Notes under the pieces: generated by a model
Told to the model about the DNA's origin: nothing
What the model saw: only the letters and a program-made list of their open reading frames with translations
Databases searched by the model: none
Assembly (NCBI RefSeq): GCF_964204645.1
Contig: NC_134036.1
Span: 1,426,001-1,490,000, forward strand
DNA length: 64,000 nucleotides
Direction of reading: 5' to 3'
Source of the DNA: Tubulanus polymorphus
Lineage: Eukaryota > Nemertea > Palaeonemertea > Tubulaniformes > Tubulanidae
Made by a program: the position numbers and the translations under genes
Part shown: in pieces, positions 31,635 through 44,970 of the stretch
Layout of the letters: each line of letters opens with the position of its first letter
How positions within the stretch are numbered: the stretch's first letter is position 1

Positions 31635-34600
31635 ATGTATCGTGAAAGAAACATCTTTCGTTTTTTGCTGTTGTTTATTCTATGTCTATTCATCACAAAC
31701 ACATCAGGTGAGTTAATCAATACTCATTGGTTCCAGAGCTGTAAAAAATGCGGAAATCGTAAATATTGTATTGTATTTCAATCCATAAGAGAGCACCGGT
31801 GATAACCAGAGAAAGAAGAGAATTATTGTTGGAGAACAGCATTTGGAGAATATTTTTGTAAAATAATCTTCTTTTTGTCATTTCAGCGAAATGTTTTGGG
31901 AAGAGTTGTACTGGTTGGGAGTGTCATTGCAGTAATACAGCTGTGGACCAATGTCCAATAAGAAGTCGGAATACAGATGGCGCTTTAACGTGTCCAAATC
32001 CCAATTCTGCATGTGAGTCTACAATAAAAACTCCGTATCCCTGGACACCACCAGGATGGACCGGACCAGCTTGTCAAATCGGTAAGTTTTCTGTATCAAC
32101 TGTTTCTGCTCCAGTAAACCGGGATCAGGTCAAATATCACTGAACCTCGGATTTATATCAAATTAACGGATTAACTCCATGAAAGCCTTTACAAAAATAA
32201 ATCTTAAAGAATTAGGAATGAATGATGTAAATTTCATTAGATTTATCTCAGATTAACCGAATAACACTAAAACTAATCCGTATACGGATTAACGTCACTA
32301 ATCCATAAGCGGGAAAAAAATTTATTGGTAAAAATATCATAGATTTATGAAACTTCCGGGAACTGTCAACGAACTGAGATCAACTCGCGATGAAATAATC
32401 AAATTATTTCATCGCGTAAAGAAAAAAATGTTAGTTTTGTTTAATTCTAGTTGAAATTGTGAAATAACTTTGAATCAATTTGTTTTTGTTCGTTTTGAAA
32501 ATTCGTGAAATAATTCAAATCTCTTATTCACAAAATGTGTTTTGTAGGAAACGTGGCTCGTGGTAAAACAGTTGCAATGTCATCCATTCTCAGGATTGAA
32601 AGTGACTATCGCGGTAGTAAATGTACAGATGGTCAGATGGTAAGTGGAATGTGTCACACTAAAGATAATCAAGACGCCTGGATTAGAATTGATCTCGGTG
32701 CTCAATACGTCGTACATGAAGTTACACCTTGGGATAGAAGAGACGTGACTGGTTGCACCGATAACCCGTGGAATTCGTGGAGTGAGTACAAATTATTAAT
32801 GTTGATTGATCATCTAGGCCAAATCTGATAGAAAAAATATATAACTTCAGCTCGAAAAGCCTGGTTGAATATAAACCAAGTTTAGATGAGTGATTTTTTC
32901 AGAAAAGTTTGACCCGAGATAAGTTGAAACTTTGAACTCTACCGAAATATCGAACTCAGAGTCAACAATAATCAATAATCTGTAAATAAAGTCAGTTCGA
33001 CAACAATGTGTCTGTGGTATCCATGGATGACAACTTCGTAAAAAATACGTCATTGGAATTTTGAATCAACTTTTTCGACGTGTCAACATTTTCAGTCGAT
33101 AACTATAAATTTGTGTTAGGGGCCGTGCGCCTGTCGAAAACAATTAATTTATTTTTATATTTCTTTTTCAAAGAGTTTGAACAGAATTGTTTTGCACCCA
33201 AAGCAATCTTCAGCTTCCCGGATGTCGTGCATTATCATTTGTTTTCATCTTTCAAAGCTTCTTAATTCTTTTTCTCAGAAAAACGTTCGCGCAACCTGGA
33301 GATTCGAGTTGGAGATGAATATGGCAATGATACAAGTATTTCTACATCTAACCAGAAATGTGCTTACCATGGCTTACCCCCTCTCTGTGGTACACATAAA
33401 ACATTAGCATGCAGCCCAGGTCCTATAGTTGGACGATACGTCACCGTTCAACACAAGAACATTGGCTACGCAGAGTCTCTCGCACTGGCAGAAATAGAAG
33501 TTATCGGGTTCAAATATATCGGTAAGTTTTACATGACTATATATATGTGTAAACTATAAAGAGTATATGGAAATGGATTTTGCTTTTCTCGAAAATATTC
33601 AGTGACTTGTATATAGAATTTACCCCCGAACGAAAAATTTTGAAATGAAAAGAAGTCTCCCTTTATTACCAAAGTTTGGTTTTTAAGCACCCATTCATTT
33701 ATGGATTTATTATTGTTAAAATTAGATCGATTTTCATAAAAATATTCAGTGACTTGTAATGGGAATATATTTCCGAAAGATCGAACGATTCATATTTTTC
33801 GTATCAAATTTGAATTTCTGTTTAGCACCCGGTGATTGTAGTAAGGGATCGAACTCATTTGGATGTATGATTGAATGTAGATGTTACAACAGTGAAAGTT
33901 GTAACTATTTGAGTGGTATCTGTCAATCTGGCTGTTCACAGAATTACATCGGAAAGTGGTGCGAGTCAGGTATATTACACTGAATCATAGATTCCTGGGA
34001 ATCTCACTTCCTATTCCCGAAATATAGTAACCAATATGAATCGAAAATGATACCAAGTAAAAAAAAACCGAAAGTAAAAGATCCTTACCCTTTATTTTAT
34101 TCGATTCACCTGAAATTAACATCTCAGATTTCTTTTTCAGAATTGAAATCGTTTTCTCAATTAACAAAATCTGCGCTGACAGATAACAGTGTAAAAGTCA
34201 GATGGAGAGCTTACTCGGGTTCTGTAGTAGATTCAGGACGTGGTACTGTCAGCGTTCAGTATCTAGTCGTTTATCGTAAAATATCAGAAAAGACTTGGAC
34301 TAATCAGGAAACTGCAGGAGTCCTTACACATCGCACAATTACTGGTTTAACTCCTAATACCGGGTATAAGATAGCTGTTAGACTACAGAAAATAGTGAAC
34401 AATCAACTTATATCAACTGCGAGTCTGACTAGTACAGTATTAACTTTGTGTGCAGGTAAAACCCCTCATTCTAATAAACTCTTAATCATCATTTCAAACA
34501 CAGAATTGTGTTGAACATGTTTGTTTTACTGTAGATCCATTAAACGGTCCTAAAGGTGTTCGTGTGGTGTCCACAGCGGTTGAGAATAGTAACACGTGGC

Positions 34601-35217
34601 CCCAGACAACCAATCTGATACTTACATGGACCGTAAGTTTGCCTCAACCAGAATCACATAAATTCACCTGGGCCCGGTTTTATAGACTAGTGTTACCTTC
34701 AACCCGGGGCTAACTTAATTTAATTTCTTACTTTATCAACTAATTCACCTGATGTTCATTTATATCGATATGACAAGGGAAGAAAATGTGACCTTCCCTT
34801 TCAGTGACACATGATAAAAACATGTAGTGAATTATAATTATGTTGCAGGCTTTAACTGCTGCAGAGTTACAGTGTGACGTCACTAAAGCTGTTTATCAAG
34901 TCGAGTATAAACAACTGAACCGACAAACATGGACCACAAAAGTGGCGCAACCTACCGGCCTCACACTAACAGGACTAGAACCATATACTGATTATGAAGT
35001 TAGAGTTGGTGTAAAGAATGACGTCACTCAGAAATTCATTTACACCAAACCTAAAAGTTACAAAACGTCGACTGCGGGTAACTTAAAAATGAATGACGAG
35101 ACCAGTTTAAACGCAAGAAATCCCACATTAGATATAGCCAAAACGAGAAACTTGAATAAGAGTAAATGTAGTTGGCTCATAGGCATTAGCCGAAACATTG
35201 CACAAATACATTTGCTC

Positions 35218-35283
<66 letters not shown>

Positions 35284-38200
35284 TTGGAGAACAGCATTTA
35301 GAGAATGTTTTTTGTAAAACAATCTTCTTTTGTCATTTCAGTAATATGTTTTGGGAAGAGTTGTACTGGTTGGGAGTGTCATTGCAGTAATACAGCAGTG
35401 GACATATGTCCAATAAAGGGTCAGAATATAGATGGCGCTTTAACGTGTCCAAATCATAATACTGCATGTGAGTCTACAATAAAAACTCCGTATCCCTGGA
35501 CACCACCAGGATGGACCGGACCAGCTTGTCAAATCGGTAAGTTTTCTGTATCAACTGTTTCTGCTGCAGTAAACCGGGGTCAGGTCAAATATCACTGAAC
35601 CTCGGATTTATATCAAATTAACGGATTAACTCCATGAAAGCCTTTACAAAAATAAATCTTAAAGAATTAGGAATGAATGATGTAAATTTCATTAGATTTA
35701 TCTCAGATTAACCGAATAACACTAAAACTAATCCGTATACGGATTAACGTCACTAATCCATAAGCGGGAAAAAAATTTATTGGTAAAAATATCATAAATT
35801 TATGAAACTTCCGGGAACTGTCGACGAACTGAGATCAACTCTTAATTATTTCATCGCGTAAAGAAAAAAATGTTAGTTTTGTTTAATTCTAGTTGAAATT
35901 GTGAAATAACTTTGAATCAATTTGTTTTTGTTCGTTTTGAAAATTCGTGAAATAATTCAAATCTCTTATTCACAAAATGTGTTTTGTAGGAAACGTGGCT
36001 CGTGGTAAAACAGTTGCAATGTCATCCATTCTCAGGATTGAAAGTGACTATCGCGGTAGTAAATGTACAGATGGTCAGATGGTAAGTGGAATGTGTCACA
36101 CTAAAGATAATCAAGACGCCTGGATTAGAATTGATCTCGGTGCTCAATACGTCGTACATGAAGTTACACCTTGGGATAGAAGAGACGTGACTGGTTGCAC
36201 CGATAACCCGTGGAATTCGTGGAGTGAGTACAAATTATTAATGTTGATTGATCATCTAGGCCAAATCTGATAGAAAAAATATATAACTTCAGCTCGAAAA
36301 GCCTGGTTGAATATAAACCAAGTTTAGATGAGTGATTTTTTCAGAAAAGTTTGACCCGAGATAAGTTGAAACTTTGAACTCTACCGAAATATCGAACTCA
36401 GAGTCAACAATAATCAATAATCTGTAAATAAAGTCAGTTCGACAACAATGTGTCTGTGGTATCCATGGATGACAACTTCGTAAAAAATACGTCATTGGAA
36501 TTTTGAATCAACTTTTTCGACGTGTCAACATTTTCAGTCGATAACTATAAATTTGTGTTAGGGGCCGTGCGCCTGTCGAAAACAATTAATTTATTTTTAT
36601 ATTTCTTTTTCAAAGAGTTTGAACAGAATTGTTTTGCACCCAAAGCAATCTTCAGCTTCCCGGATGTCGTGCATTATTATTTGTTTTCATCTTTCAAAGC
36701 TTCTTAATTCTTTTTCTCAGAAAAACGTTCGCGCAACCTGGAGATTCGAGTTGGAGATGAATATGGCAATGATACAAGTATTTCTACATCTAACCAGAAA
36801 TGTGCTTACCATGGCTTACCCCCTCTCTGTGGTACACATAAAACATTAGCATGCAGCCCAGGTCCTATAGTTGGACGATACGTCACCGTTCAACACAAGA
36901 ACATTGGCTACGCAGAGTCTCTCGCACTGGCAGAAATAGAAGTTATCGGGTTCAAATATATCGGTAAGTTTTACATGACTATATATATGTGTAAACTATA
37001 AAGAGTATGGAAATGGATTTTGCTTTTCTCGAAAATATTCAGTGACTTGTATATAGAATTTACCCCCGAACGAAAAATTTTGAAATGAAAAGAAGTCTCC
37101 CTTTATTACCAAAATTTTGTTTTAAGCACCCATTCATTTAAGGATTATATTATTGTTAAAATTAGATCGATTTTCATAAAAATATTCAGTGACTTGTAAT
37201 GGGAATATATTTCCGAATGTTCAAACAGTTCATATTTTCGTATCAAATTTGAATTTCTGTTTAGCACCCGGTGGTTGCAGTAAGGGATCGAACTCATTTG
37301 GATGTATGATTGAATGTAGATGTTACAACAGTGAAAGTTGTAACTATTTGAGTGGTATCTGTGAATCTGGTTGTTCACAGAATTACATCGGAAAGTGGTG
37401 CGAGTCAGGTATATTACACTGAATCAGAGATTCCTTAGAATCTCGGTCCCAACTGTAAACGACTGAAAGTAAAGATCCTTGTTCATCTAAAACTAACATC
37501 AATCTATTTTCAGAATTTAAGTTGTTTTCGCTATTAACAGAATCTGCGCTGACAGATAACAGTGTAAGAGTCGGTTGGACAGCTTACTCGGGTTCTGTAG
37601 TAGATTCAGGACGTGGTACTGTCAGCGTTCTGTATCAAGTCGTTTATCGTAAGATATCAGAAAAGACTTGGACTAATCAGGAAACTGCAGGGGTCCTTAC
37701 ACATCACACAATTACTGGTTTAACTCCTTATACCAGGTATAAGATAGCTGTTAGACTACAGAAATTAGTGAACGGTCAACTTATATCAACTGCGAGTCTG
37801 ACTAGTATGACTAGTACAGTATTAACTTTGTGTGCAGGTAAAACCCCTCATTCTAATAAACTCTTAAACTGTAAATGAGTTAAACATGTTGCTGTCGTCA
37901 TCAAGTAGATGTCAATTCACAGAATCGCATTACTTAATTTGTCTGTGGTGTTTATTTCAGTACCAGGACCTCCCGCTTCTCTCGACTTCTCATTCACAAG
38001 GGATACATTGAAAACTACATTGACATGGACTTTACCAAACAGTCCAAATTGTGATGTCATCAATTATTGGGTAGGAATTAACTTGTCCTGACCATTAGAG
38101 GGCACCACCTGCGCTATACTGTAACGTGTCCCTATCTGTTTTCAGCTCACGTGTGAACCCATCAGTACAACTTCCACAACACCTTTAACAGACATAAAAA

Positions 38201-41200
38201 CAATCAACAAACCTAAAATCAAAGGCTCCATCACAACTTTAGACATAACGACGTCACTGATACCTTTTACTCAATACAACTGTTCAATGTTTGCCTCGAA
38301 TAGTAAAGGGGAAGGGTCACCTGCCAGTGTTAGCTTTTGGACAGGTGAGTAATTTGACCCAATGACCTCAAGTATTCATTGATGTCACTTGTCAACATTG
38401 TCACTTACTGATATTTCAGGTGAAATAACAATTCCCCTACTGGTTGTCAAGAAAGCAGCGGTAACAAACACGACTGTTACACTTCAAATAACACGTGTTA
38501 ATACTGGAAACATTACGTAAGTGTCCTCTTATTTTCATCTATAAATAATGCATGATCTTATAAAACAATTTTTCTCTGATTTTCAGCGGTTACGAGGTGA
38601 TCGTCAAGAAACACGATGGACCAATCAGCCGTCGCCGGAAGCGTGCAGTCAACCAATCACAATACGTCTCGTACGGAGAAGCTAAACAGCGAGGATTATC
38701 AGTTTATATTACTGCAGTTCTACCACCGGAAGTGCCCTCTGAGTTTATAGTTGGTGATACACGTGACTATAGTGGTTACTTTAATGCTCCTCTAGAAACT
38801 GGGAAATCTTACAGTTTTATTTTAGGAATCGTTGTCAATTATAACGGAGTGAGTTTATCTTGTCTTTGAATGTGAATTGTAGTTTCCAATTTGGAGGTGA
38901 CTCTAGCCATTTTTTGGGGATTTTTCAGGAAACGTTTCGGCATTATCCACCAATAGAACAGCAAGAGAGAATCACTGTTCAAGCATCGTCTAGTAAGGCA
39001 GGGATAATAGGTGGCGTTGTGACAGTTGTTCTAATACTGTTATTGGTTGCTGTTGCTCTATATATTGTTTGGAGGTGCGAGTAAATAGTGGCGACCTCTA
39101 TAGTCCAATGCAAATCATTTGACAATCGCCCAATGCCCCTAAAGTTCCCCCTCATTCAGTTACCCACTGTATGGACGCCTTAACTTTTCAGACGCGGTGG
39201 ATTCAAAACTAAACAAACATCGAACAATGCAGATGTATCCATGGGGAATATTTCACCTGCTGATGAAGGTATTGAAATACCTTTGGCGAGAGAAGAAGCA
39301 GAGGCTGTTTATGTGAATTGTCCTAAATCATCGAGACAAGAAAATACAGCTAGTGCAAATGCTGCATTTTCAAGAGGTTTGTCTCAAGACCGTGAGGTTT
39401 TGGAAAGTTGAAGCCTAATAATGTTTTAACACTATGATTCCTGTCTATATAGAAAGCTCCGCGTATTTCAATATCTATGACGATCCGAATGCTGTATGCG
39501 AAACGCAAGATGGCGAGGATCATCATAACAAAATCGCTTCTAAAGGCGCTACTATGATTTGTGACCTGTTGAGAGAGACCTTGATGAAAACCTCTGATGA
39601 ATGGAAGAATATGAATGAAGAATTTCAGGTAGAATCGCCGTGAGGTTGGGACTGCGCGTTGGTAAGACATTTGATTATGTTCTGGATCTATTTTGTCTTT
39701 AGAGTGTTCTCAAGTTGAGACGAGGATTGAGCGCCTGCGCTGAGAAAGGGGAAAATGCTGAGAAAAACAGGTTTCCAAACATTTTGGCCTGTAAGTATTG
39801 CCTGGTCATTATATAGACATGGGTTCTGTCGTAAATACAAGAGTTGGCTTGTGAAACATCTCTATTGACTTTCATTGACTTTGAGTGGTTTTTTCTAGAT
39901 GATTCGACTAGAGTTGTTCTGGAACAAACCGGTAAAGATCCAACATCAGATTACATCAATGCCAATTATATTCGGGTAAGGAATCAATCCTTCTATGCTC
40001 TTCCAAAGGTTTTCCTGTCCTCCTATAGTATATAAACCGAAATTCTGAATTTAATTTTCAGGGACTAACTGGTCATGTGATATGTATTGCTTGCCAGGGT
40101 AAGTCTCATGATTCAATTGATTCGTGTTACTTGTGCGCTCACTCATCTAACTTGCTCTTTCAGCTCCATTGCTATCTACAATCAATGACCATTGGCGGAT
40201 GATTTGGCAAGAGAAATGTCCAGCTATTATTGTACTCACCGACCTGACTGAAGGACATGACAAAGATAAGAAGGTGGCAAAAATACTCTAAGATGCTGAA
40301 GCGTAAACAGGCAAAATGTAGAAAAATAAGTACTTTTGATTTTTAACTTGCAGGTGAAGTGTCATTTATATTGGCCAACAAAACTGAACACGAAAGGTCG
40401 ATATGGAGATATAACAGTGACAGTTGCAGAGAAAATGGAAACACACACTGAGCCTCCGGCTGCTGTACATTTCTTGTCCATTACAAAGGTAATGATCATG
40501 TCATTGCTTTATCATGAGTGACCTAGTGTTGGTATTTCTGCTATCTATAAGCTTGGTTCAGATATCGATTTTAATAGACTCTCCCGATGAGTAACTTTTC
40601 ATTTATTTCATAGCGTGGCCACAAAGAAGCACATAATCTGTTAGTTTGTCACTATCGAGGATGGCCGGATCATGGTGTACCGTTCCCGGCTTCATCTGTT
40701 GTTCGTATGCAACAGTTCATCAAACAGCGTCTTACCGACCCGGATCAGGGACTTGTGCTGATTCATGGCAGGTAAATTAATTCGAAAATCTCCCAGTCCT
40801 TTACTGTTAAGGACAAGTTTAGAAATGTTATTGTTTGTGTTGTGTTCTCAGTGCTGGTGCTGGAAGGACAGGTTGTTATATCGCAACGGAGCAGCTTCTT
40901 GAAAAAGCTAAGAAAGATGGACTCGTTAACGTATTCGACATGACTAGGAAATTACGACAACAAAGACCAGAAATGATCCAGAATATGGTAAAATCTTAAT
41001 AAATTTACTGCCTCTCATTTCACGTTTCCAAAATGGATAACTACAACGTGTTCCTTATTACTATCTACTTCAGAAACAGTACATTCTCGTGCACCAGATT
41101 CTACTGGAGGAACTGGTACTGGGACCGGTGGCGTACCCGACCACGAGTTTCAGAGAATTATACGAGGAAAGAAAGGCAACGCGTCCCGTATCTAGAAACG

Positions 41201-42650
41201 TATCTGATAAAATAGAGGAACAATTTCTTGTACGTATTAAGATCGGCCAAAATGAGATGAAGGGTTTTGGATAACAAACAGATGGCAGCAATGAATCCAT
41301 TGACCCAGATAAACTAGATTTCAATTTTGTTTCCTTGGTTTGGTTTTGAAGAAAATAATTACCCAATGCGTTGTTTTCTGATGCAGGTTTTGAAGGCATC
41401 GACTCCGATTCAGGACGAGGAATCACTAGCAATGGCCAAACTACTCAACAATGTTAACAAGTCTCGACACAAAGACATCCTTCCTGAGGCACAGTATCAA
41501 CCACAACTCTCACATAAAGGGTTCATCAATGCTTCATTTGTGCACGTGAGTTTGATTCTGAATTAATAGCTATCCGTGGAATATCTGGTAGAGGGGGGGG
41601 GGGGGGGCATTAAGCCTCGATAATCTTCAGTTGAGATATCGATAAGTTATAAGAATCTGATTGAAATACTTTCCTTTTTACAGACGATCACAGATAAAAA
41701 CGTGTTTATAGCAACACAAAGTCCAATGGCAAATACTTTTACTGACTTCTGGCAAATGATCTTTGACTATAACTGTGAAATTATTGTAATGATGCATCAA
41801 GAATATCCACAAGATCCGGTAAGGTGTATTCCTAGTCTAGCATCTAGTATACATAGGTCTGCTTTGTAGGTATCTTTTTCCAGAATACATCTTCTGATTT
41901 TAGACATATGCAAGCTACTGGCCTGCAGCTGGAAGCATCAAATGCAGTCCTTTTACAATCACTGTGGAGGAAGTTTCATTGCCCTGTAGGACCATCGTTC
42001 GCCGGGATTTGATCCTCCAAAAACAGAATGTATGTTGAGTTGTTTCGGTAGCTACTGTTCAGAGAAATATGGCTGCATTTTTCGGAATTTCCTTCGACAT
42101 TGCTATTTACTATGACCTGATCAGATCAATTGTATTTCTTTGATTTCACAGGAATCGCATCAGATTCGTCAGATCCAGTTTTTAGGATGGCCTGAGGATG
42201 AGTCGGTTCCTGATTTACAACATCTATTCGAGTTTGTGAATCTAGTTACAAGAGAACACGTGACCAGTCCTATTGTTGTACATTGCATGTTCGTATCTTA
42301 GCAACATCAGTCAATTATTCAAAACAATATCACATATTCTATCGATTATGCAAATTTTACAGGGACAGCACAACGAGAGCAGGGTTATTTTGTGCGGCAT
42401 TTGAACTGATCACCAAGGCGCCATCTAGCGAACAAATCGATATTTATCACTGTATACAAAAACTACGAGTGACTCGACCTCAATTCATTCCAAATTTGGT
42501 AAGAAATTAATCGATTTTCTTTGTATTTTCACGAGTAATTTTATTGATGTATTTTTCTTGTTTTCGTATTCATAGGAACAGTACAAGTTTCTACACGATC
42601 TGGTGATATTCTATTTACAAGGATTCGACACTTATGTGAACCTTAGTTAG
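31635..42650 (+). CDS. RPTP-C: receptor-type tyrosine (pseudo)phosphatase with duplicated ectodomain block
   Basis: 34 coding exons, 1836 aa: 31635-31707, 31887-32081, 32548-32781, 33279-33521, 33826-33969, 34141-34455, 34535-34632, 34849-35077, 35342-35536, 35990-36223, 36721-36963, 37265-37408, 37514-37837, 37961-38070, 38146-38344, 38420-38516, 38587-38848, 38929-39074, 39192-39376, 39453-39628, 39703-39790, 39899-39975, 40062-40098, 40164-40273, 40354-40488, 40614-40771, 40852-40987, 41074-41229, 41387-41545, 41684-41818, 41904-42029, 42152-42288, 42363-42498, 42576-42650. Same domain order as RPTP-A. D1 has WPDHG but Gly1483 (40767-40769) in place of the nucleophile; D2 has WPED and Cys1766. 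The D2 acceptor lost in B is intact here. The two F-lectin-like exon pairs inside this gene encode identical first halves and share intron sequence (offset 3442), pointing to recent conversion. All splice sites are usable and no stop is seen, so this and A are the best candidates for working genes. Confidence 0.88.
35222..35281. repeat. (TA)n microsatellite between ectodomain blocks of RPTP-C
   Basis: About 60 bp of TA, same place as 5037-5116 in RPTP-A. Flanking intron sequence differs by an extra segment (about 35178-35220) in C. Confidence 0.95.
40767..40769 (+). other. GGC (Gly) codon at the catalytic Cys position of PTP D1, RPTP-C
   Basis: LVLIHG + phase-2 intron + SAGAGRTG. The Val-to-Ile change next to it shows this copy has diverged, yet Gly is kept. 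Confidence 0.93.
41593..41607 (+). repeat. G15 homopolymer in a D2 intron of RPTP-C
   Basis: The equivalent intron sites in A and B have about six G. Likely slippage; a place where read errors are also likely. Confidence 0.9.
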
Positions 42651-44003
42651 AATTATGATTCGAAATGCTGAAGAAAAGCAAACAATCAGAAAAGGGAATC
42701 TGAGTAAAGGCACCTGAACTGCTACTTTACACCTGGCATTAACCGAGTGATGGCGCCACTAGCTGGAACACGAGGCAACGAAATTCACTTACTAGTTTAA
42801 TCATGTATCTTTTTAAATTGTTTTATTCAAAATATTGCTCGAACTCTTGGACATAAAGATTAACGTACTTTTCGTATTGAGGAACCTTAGGTCTACTCCA
42901 GAAACTGTCCGGTTTTATTGTGTTTATGTTTACGATTACTTTTTTGTTCATGAATTATATTCATATATAATTTATATATCAGCTATCTAATTATGTATCT
43001 ATAAAACTGAGTGTTGTATTATGTTATAATTTCAATGTAAATAAAGATATATTCAGATATTTCTCAATAGAAATAGATTTCAATATAAAGATGATTTATG
43101 TAATTATCACTGTTAATTAGATATTCTTAGTTAATATCATCACTCATATTTGTAATCACCGCGTTCACATCGTGTATCATCCACTTCCTTCCCTCACTGT
43201 TATCCACCTATCCACCTAATATACATATACACTAGTAAAAGCGAAAACTCGTAATTTCTAGTATAAAATAAACATAACTACTGACAGTAAGTTACCGTAA
43301 AATAATTCATAATGACACTGTAATTGTACTGTGATTATCAATTCAGTCACTCTTAATTAATTATCTTTAATTAATCTAATTACTCATAATTTTCATCCGG
43401 TAAAGTTTCTACTATACATGTTATAATATATCAGCCGATATAGTATTTTTTTGTTGAAACTTTCGAGCCATGCATATAGTCTATCATATTACATGTATAT
43501 CTGTTTTTATATCAGTGCTTGTTTATCAGATGTTAATGATTATTATTATTTCTCTTTCTCACTTTGTTATATGTATGTAGAAATGTCAGTCACAAACAGT
43601 GCAATTGTTTATACTGAATAAATATTTGAATTTGAATTGTATTACACTAGTAGCTAAAACTCGTAATTTCTAGTATAAAATCAAGTTAACTACTCACAGT
43701 TAGTTGTTACCTGTTGTCACGTTTATTGATTATACTCACAGTCCTTATATAAATATAACTGATTATTTCAATTTCACAATGAACTCGAATATTGTACATA
43801 ATCTAGAATAAAATATATAGATTTTCCTGATTTGATTGTGTTTGTTTTTGTGTTTTCTGTTTTGTTTTTGTCTTGTTTTACGATTGAAGATTCTGGGTTC
43901 CTTCAGGTTTTATATCTTATTTGTCATGAAAATAAACAACTTTCTGCTGCCCTGCGACTCGATCACACCTATAGGGGGCAGAGGGGGTTTATTTGAAGCG
44001 GTG

Positions 44004-44254
44004 TTGTTGCCGCTACGTGGCAGCACAATACGGCTTTTTCGAATTCCAGCAAATCATACGAATGACGTTTAAATTTCGTTTACAGGCTAAGCCTTAAATG
44101 GAAAACTTAAGATAAATGCCACTGGCAAATAACTACAAAAGAAAACATCGCGAAAAAAATAAAATCAATTCGGGACTCGACCCTAAATATCAAAACGTAA
44201 CGGTTCCGTAGAGGTTCGAAAAAGCCGTATTGTGCTGCCACGTAGCGGCAACAA
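44004..44254. repeat. Perfect 40-bp inverted repeat with 171-bp spacer
   Basis: Left arm 44004-44043 and right arm 44215-44254 are exact reverse complements (core ccgctacgtggcagcacaat). Copies behind RPTP-A and B retain only the left arm. It may be a fold-back element or the scar of an inversion or duplication. Confidence 0.9.
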
Positions 44255-44734
44255 TCCCGCAGTACACGATTAAACCAAGTTGACGCGACGATCGAAATCG
44301 ACTGACGCTTCGTTTGTTTTTGGCTCTGGTTTATCTATGAGGTGTATTTGACGGAACCAAACGCTACTTGAAAATGATCTATACACATTGTTGTTATTGA
44401 CACATCTTGGAAAAGGTGAGTGAGTGTATAATCTTTGAGAAAATGCTTACAGAAAGTTTGAAGCGACAGATTTTCATTGGATTGTAATTGATGGGCGTGA
44501 AAATTGATACACACTTCCGGTAACGAACGTTAGGCCTATATCCCTACCAACAATATGTCTCCATGCCTACCAACTGAAGTTTGTTACGTAGGCATGGAAA
44601 CATATTGTTAAACTTTCAAATCATGGAGTCACTTCTCTTCATTTAACCCCTCCTTCAATACAGTTTCAAATGGATTAAAAAATGATGATTTAGGTCGACT
44701 GCCTGTCCTTTCTGGTCCTATTAAGACCTTTATC

Positions 44735-44830
44735 AGGTATGTACTACCAAAACTGACTGAGCTTGGCCACTCGGAATGCTCTCAAGTCAGGTTGAAATAG
44801 ATATTAGCTACATTGCCACATCAAGGCCAT
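44735..44830 (-). repeat. Dispersed repeat fragment related to 46015-46165
   Basis: Contains actaccaaaactgactgag (reverse complement of the gttttggtagt head of the other copy) and gctctcaagtcaggttgaaa, similar to 46130-46155. Confidence 0.45.
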
Positions 44831-44970
44831 ACTAAAATGGGCGTATTGACTCCACACCTGTTTAATGTGGGCTAGATTGATTGTGGGACCAACGAGACGT
44901 GAGACTAATAAGAACCCGCGAGGAAACCAACGGCATCCTTCTCTTCAATTGATTCTTTTTCATCGTTCAG

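Larger units (their letters stand above)
42651..44970. other. RPTP-C 3' flank up to the fourth copy
   Basis: Candidate poly(A) signal at 43040-43045. Most of 42651-44130 matches the flanks of A and B, with one extra segment of about 130 bp at 42719-42850. After about 44150 the sequence is unique to this copy: a perfect inverted repeat (44004-44254), a possible donor cttggaaaag|gtgagt near 44415, and a repeat fragment at 44735-44830. No confident gene. Confidence 0.5.

Noticed and set aside
35058-35322. Frames reading poly-Tyr-Ile
   Set aside because: Translation of the TA microsatellite.
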